Source of the DNA: Syngnathus acus
Lineage: Eukaryota > Chordata > Actinopteri > Syngnathiformes > Syngnathidae
Assembly (NCBI RefSeq): GCF_901709675.1
Contig: NC_051096.1
Location: 5,607,001 to 5,671,000, forward strand
Length of the DNA: 64,000 nt
Direction of reading: 5' to 3'
In this document: positions 59,701-64,000 of the stretch, piece after piece
Numbering within the stretch: position 1 is the stretch's first letter
Layout: every line of letters starts with the position of its first letter
The notes under the pieces: generated by a model
Seen by the model: only the letters and a program-made list of their open reading frames with translations
Database searches by the model: none
Told to the model about the DNA's origin: nothing
Translations under genes and position numbers: made by a program

Positions 59701-62361
59701 CAATTTATATCTGGAGAATTATTTTCTCTATTAAATGCAATCAGTTGCTTCTGACCCAGAACTTTTGCCCTACTTATTTTGTATTAGTACCGCATTGATT
59801 GGTCTTTGTAGAATTAAGCCCAATCACGTGAAGTCGGCGGCCTGAACAAGACTTTGGAGTCACGAGCCATCTCAGACACATGGGAGGAGTGACTCAGGAC
59901 TGTGCTGAAGTCATGCTCACGCTCCCTCAACTATAGCCAGCAAACAAGCTCGGATTAGTTACTAAAAGAACAGAGTGTGGGATTCATTGGAGGGTGGGCG
60001 GGGGGGGGGCGCTCACAAGTACCTCAGTCACATTGTTTACTTGCTGGAGTTGTCACATGCATAAATTCACAAGAGATTATTGCTAAGTGTAAAAAGACAA
60101 TTAGATTCCATTGAGCAAGAAAAGTGCACGTGGAATAAGAAAATGTCATGAAATGGATTTTCATCGTCGCTGTCTTTCAAGTCACAAGGATGTAAACAGG
60201 ATTCAGTAAAAGGCCACGGGGTTTCAAGAAAACTCATCGAAGAGCATTGATTGATAGGCCCCCCTCTAGTATGCAAAAGAATCTCTGCCAAAGTTGTTTT
60301 TAATATGCAATATATTTTAATTAAATCATTTAAGTCTGTTTTTTTTTATTATCCTATATCCACGCACGGTATTTATGTTCAAACTGCACATAATATTACC
60401 ATGGCTTTCAATCCTTTGGAATACAATGGTGTTATTTCTGATGAACACTGAGGCCTACTACGCTACTGTATTTCAATCCTGGTCATTACAGCGCTACATG
60501 TAGAGCTCAAATTTTGCTTATTGCAATCATGGCCCTTCAGAGTTGAGTGCCACCACTGATTATAGAACTTTCTCCATATTTTCCTTACATTGGCTAAGTA
60601 GTCTCCCTCCCAGGCTCGACAGCAGCCCCAGTCTTTTCTCTCCCCGCCGAGAGTAGTCAGAGCGGCGACTTTGGCTCGAATCTCAAGCATGTCTGACGGC
60701 GGGATTTTCTTCACCATCTGTCTCGCCCACCACCTAAAATCAAAATGTGTTTACTTGACGATTGCCCAATTTTGTGAGTAAAGTAGAAAGACCTTTTCTG
60801 ACCTGCGATGCAACATGACTGTGATGATGTGAAACTGTGTCAGAGCGGCAGGTGGAGTCGGCCACTCGATGCTTTTTCCGTAGTCGGCCATGTTTCTGAC
60901 ATTGGCGAACCGCTGCTCGACTTCTCGGAAGTGGGCCTTGACCTTGTAGCGCTTAAAGCAGCCCGTGATGGCATAAATGGCCCTCAACCGCCGGCACCTC
61001 ATACGAGCGAGAGCTCCCCGCCATACCTATGTGAAGTTTAAAATGGAGAGAGCCAGTTTGCGGCATGAGTGCTCCAATTCAGGAAAGACTTCTGTGTAGA
61101 CTCATCCAACTAGGTCATCAGGAGAAGAAAGGAGATGGTAATTTTATCATAAGTAATTGACTTTTATGTAACTGCATCTCATTAATTATCCACATAACTG
61201 CCATAGAGGATGAAGAGATTCATCCAAAGTTGTGACAGTGAAGCAGCAATGGCAACACGGCTGACCTTTTGTAAGAAAAGCACCAGGATGGGGATGAGGG
61301 CAGCTCGCTCTTGTTCCAAAGTGAAGAGAGATCGAGGCGTCCGTACAAAAAGCTTGGTGTGACCGTAGGCCACGTCGTCCTGGAAACCGTGCTGCTTGAC
61401 GATGGCCTCCACCGCATCCCGGTCGGACTCCATCAGGTGATTGGGCCAAGTGTATTCGCATGTCATTTTATACCTTGAGTAAAATGGCATTGTTTGGATT
61501 TTTCTTTTTTTTTTTTTTAACTCAGATTAGGGAAAAAAAATAAGAATGTCTCTTACCTCTGCAAGAAACGAGCGTAGGGCTGCCTGTAGGCGAAACCCGC
61601 CCTTCGCACCATGACGTTCTCCAGAAGACCCAGATAAGCCACCTGATGTTGGCAGCGAGCATCATCAAACAACAACGGGGACTTCAACTCGTTTGGTTTT
61701 ATGCATCTCACGTAGTACGGCTCCTGCATCAACACAAAGGTGGGTCAACTTTCTAACTTTTTTGGTGCAATTTGGAAAGCCTGGCTAAGGAGGTGCAGAA
61801 AAACCTTGAAGATGCTTTCACGTATTCACAGCGGGATATGATAAGGTCAAGCGGTATGTTAGCCTTTAAACGCAGAAAAGGACAAAATTGCCGTGGCTAT
61901 AATGTACGCCGTGCATGATGATGAGCAGCAGTCGTACGTCAGCACGCTCAGAATAGCTCAGTGACTCACCAAAAAGGTGGCAAGACATATTGACTCGAGC
62001 AAGAAAGACCATTTAGAGTCTTCAGTGAACATGACATACTTTTTCATTGTGTTTAGAGAAGTGGGAAGAGGAAGTACCTTGCAGGCCAGTTTATCCACCA
62101 AAGCCACAATGGAATTTTTGAAGAGGGTAGCTGCTGTAAGCGGGCGCTTGGTGACCTCCGTGATGCCGAGTTGACCATCCGGCCACATCTCCTTCATCAC
62201 TGGGTTGGAGCTTCAAAAGCAAGGGGAGCAACATTTTTGAGGAAATAAGCCAGATGGGTCAAAAGGAGACTTGGCGTGTTTGGTACCTGTGATACATGAG
62301 GCGCTTAAAATCTTGGAAAAGTAGATCTTTGTTTTTTTCCAAAAAGCCCTCGACGGAATAT
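52908..62361 (-). CDS. myo1g: Unconventional myosin-IG, C-terminal half
   Basis: Ten coding exons on the - strand join in phase: 62361-62287, 62210-62078, 61723-61557, 61473-61266, 61026-60803, 60733-60589, 59305-59201, 58856-58743, 58206-58049 and 53070-52908 (TGA). They encode 496 residues, about half of a myosin I of 1,000; the 5' half lies beyond the right edge. Seen are the distal motor ([44 protein letters not shown]), the converter, an IQ neck ([20 protein letters not shown]) and the TH1 tail that binds acidic lipids, with [11 protein letters not shown]1G rather than MYO1D is shown by [42 protein letters not shown] and DWGC. Mammalian MYO1G is a plasma-membrane motor of blood cells. 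The gene is tail to tail with cdk5r1. The last intron is 5 kb; the others are mostly below 1 kb. Confidence 0.93.
53606..53720 (+). repeat. ATTAGGTACACC-type dispersed repeat fragment
   Basis: CTATTAGGTACACCCAGCAC is the same terminal motif seen at the edges of modules A and A' near 37015 and 38335, and near 43264. The right boundary is approximate. Confidence 0.5.
56682..56710 (+). repeat. (CA)n microsatellite
   Basis: About fourteen CA dinucleotides in the last intron of myo1g. Confidence 0.9.
59528..59547 (+). repeat. (TA)n microsatellite
   Basis: About ten TA dinucleotides within an intron of myo1g, followed further on by an ATTA/TAATAA-rich stretch (59636-59710). Confidence 0.85.
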
Positions 62362-64000
62362 CTGTGATAAAAAGATTTATGGGTAAAATTAATTCAGATG
62401 GATGTAGAGCTGAAGAGTATTTAGAGAAGACTCAAGATGATCAAATTAAAAGAAATGAGACACAACTTACACATCATGACCTAGTGAGTGATTTCACGAC
62501 TTGGTTCCAGCCGACTCAAAGTATTAAAAGAAACGCTTAGCAGATTTACAAAACAGGAACGCAACTCTTGGGGTGGCAAAAAAAAAAAAAAAAAGTGAAC
62601 CGTCTACAATTTAATCCGTCTGCTCCTTGCAAAATGTTTGGGTGGCTTTCTGAGCATCAGAGGTCATGATGTCACTCCACAGCAGGAGTTACATAAGATG
62701 TTCATCAAACCAGCTGGGGTGCATGCAAAATATATATATATTTATTTCTCATTAACAACTCTGTAGTAAGAAAGCGCTGTGATGCAAATTTACGAAAATT
62801 CAGAAAAAAATGTACCACAATGTGACAACACTCAAATTATCAAGTCGTTTGTGTCGCATATTTGCCGATACAACACAAGCCTCAACTCCCCGAAAACTTT
62901 TTTTTGCAGTCACTTTGGAAAGGTTAGCGGAGGTGGGAGCACACATTTCCGGTAGGAGAGAAGAAGAAGAAGCACATGAGAACAAGTCGTGGCATTCACT
63001 TGAAAGGACAGGTAGATTGTAGAGGACATGCAGGGATAAGGTCAGATGCTCTCTGGAGATGAGACGACGGCTTAAACTGAGGAAAGTGAAGGTCAAGGTC
63101 GGCACAGAGGAAGGAGGAGCCCCAGCTGACATAAATGTGAGATTTTAACTGCATAAGATTGGACAGTTTGTATCTCAAATCATCTTTCCTGATTAAAATA
63201 AATGGGAACGACATTAATGCGTTCCAGTCTTCCCAGCTTTTGTGCTGCTCCTTCCGGTGTTCCCGCCTTAGCCACCTGGGGGCAGTATAACTCAGCCAGA
63301 CATATTCTCTGTTTGTTGAAGGAGCAAAGGATTCATCAGGTAAACATGAGGGGAAAAGAAAAAAAGGATGGGTGAAGTAGGTCAAAGCTTGTGTGTTTAC
63401 AGGAAGCTGGGGTGGATGGGTATTTTGTTCTCAAAGGGGTGGAAGGTATATTTAGACAGAGTAAAGCTTGACTCAGATGAGATGAGATGAGATGGAAAGT
63501 GGGCTGCGCCAGTGACATATCATGGACATGGCCCTGACCCTGTCAAATCGTGGCCGACAGAGACGAAGATTCATCGCAGTCCATCTTTATGATCAAGTGT
63601 TTCAGTTCTTTGTACAATTTTTCTTCTCAAGTCAAAGCATCTCCTTCACCCCCCCTTCGTGATATATTAATGTCCCTTCCCCTCTCAAGATTGAGGCCAG
63701 TACACGTGACCGCTGTGATTCTTCTGAAACCAAATCCACAGTCGCACTGATGGCCAAAGGCCCCATCTGGCCTCGCTGACATTTACTGTACATCAGTGAA
63801 CGCATTAAACAAGTGGAGCAGTTAAAGACATGCAGCCAGAGCTGTAGTAAATGTAAAATAATCATAAATAAGACTGTGAATTTAGATCCCAAAGATCCTG
63901 CACCATATCAATGCTTCATTTAATATGTAGACACAGCTGGAATAAAGTCTGATCGAATTTAATGGATGCCACATCGGCGCTTTTAGTTTCCCATCAAACA
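62362..64000. other. myo1g intron reaching the window edge
   Basis: No further upstream myosin exon was recognised on the - strand in this 1.6 kb. Short repeats only: an A run near 62578-62594, TATATATATA near 62732, and GATGA repeats at 63475-63495. The preceding motor-domain exon must lie outside the window. Confidence 0.6.

Noticed and set aside
59446-59734. Ile/Tyr-rich open frames on both strands
   Set aside because: Produced by the TA and ATTA simple repeats in a myo1g intron.
52908-62361. Identification as myo1d, the usual neighbour of CDK5R1
   Set aside because: Converter, neck and tail residues ([33 protein letters not shown]) follow MYO1G rather than MYO1D.

Overview
The window looks like nuclear DNA of a bony fish, most likely a percomorph-type teleost. 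Three multi-exon vertebrate genes with GT-AG introns can be rebuilt codon by codon, introns are short, the DNA is AT-rich, and several dispersed repeats resemble families common in fish. No species can be named. Gene names rest on family sequence I know; no search was run.

Layout. (1) 1-10 kb: non-coding sequence upstream of hivep1, with a fish-type dispersed repeat (near 1.22 and 6.78 kb), a 121-bp tandem duplication and a possible non-coding first exon. (2) 10.0-20.5 kb: hivep1 on the + strand, a ZAS-family zinc-finger transcription factor, complete except for the start-codon exon, which I could not find. (3) 22.15-24.33 kb: edn1 (preproendothelin-1), five coding exons, + strand, with a TATA box and poly(A) signal. 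The hivep1-edn1 order and orientation match human 6p24, but the spacing here is under 3 kb. (4) 24.3-35.7 kb: no gene recognised. (5) 35.74-41.3 kb: a repeat block made of telomere-like minisatellite, a five-copy 235-bp tandem repeat carrying a 35-bp perfect inverted repeat, a 1.4-kb array of CCCTAA and variant hexamers with a higher-order period of about 0.71 kb, a tRNA-like gene, and more telomere-like minisatellite. (6) 45.5-47.4 kb: cdk5r1 (p35 activator of Cdk5), with a probable 5' UTR exon and one coding exon, + strand. (7) 50.5-51.06 kb: a weak candidate small spliced gene, - strand. (8) 52.8-64 kb: the 3' half of myo1g (unconventional myosin-IG), - strand, ten coding exons, 5' part beyond the right edge.

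The genes do not form one pathway: a transcription factor, a secreted peptide hormone, a neuronal kinase activator and a membrane-linked motor. The main genomic interest is the repeat block between two conserved linkage groups (hivep1-edn1 on the left, cdk5r1-myo1g on the right). Telomere-like repeats in mixed orientations, a tandem repeat that looks seeded by half of a palindromic transposable element, and a tRNA with a Gln-like body and a Glu anticodon lie within 5.6 kb. An old telomeric or subtelomeric junction is one explanation, but it is not proven by this sequence.
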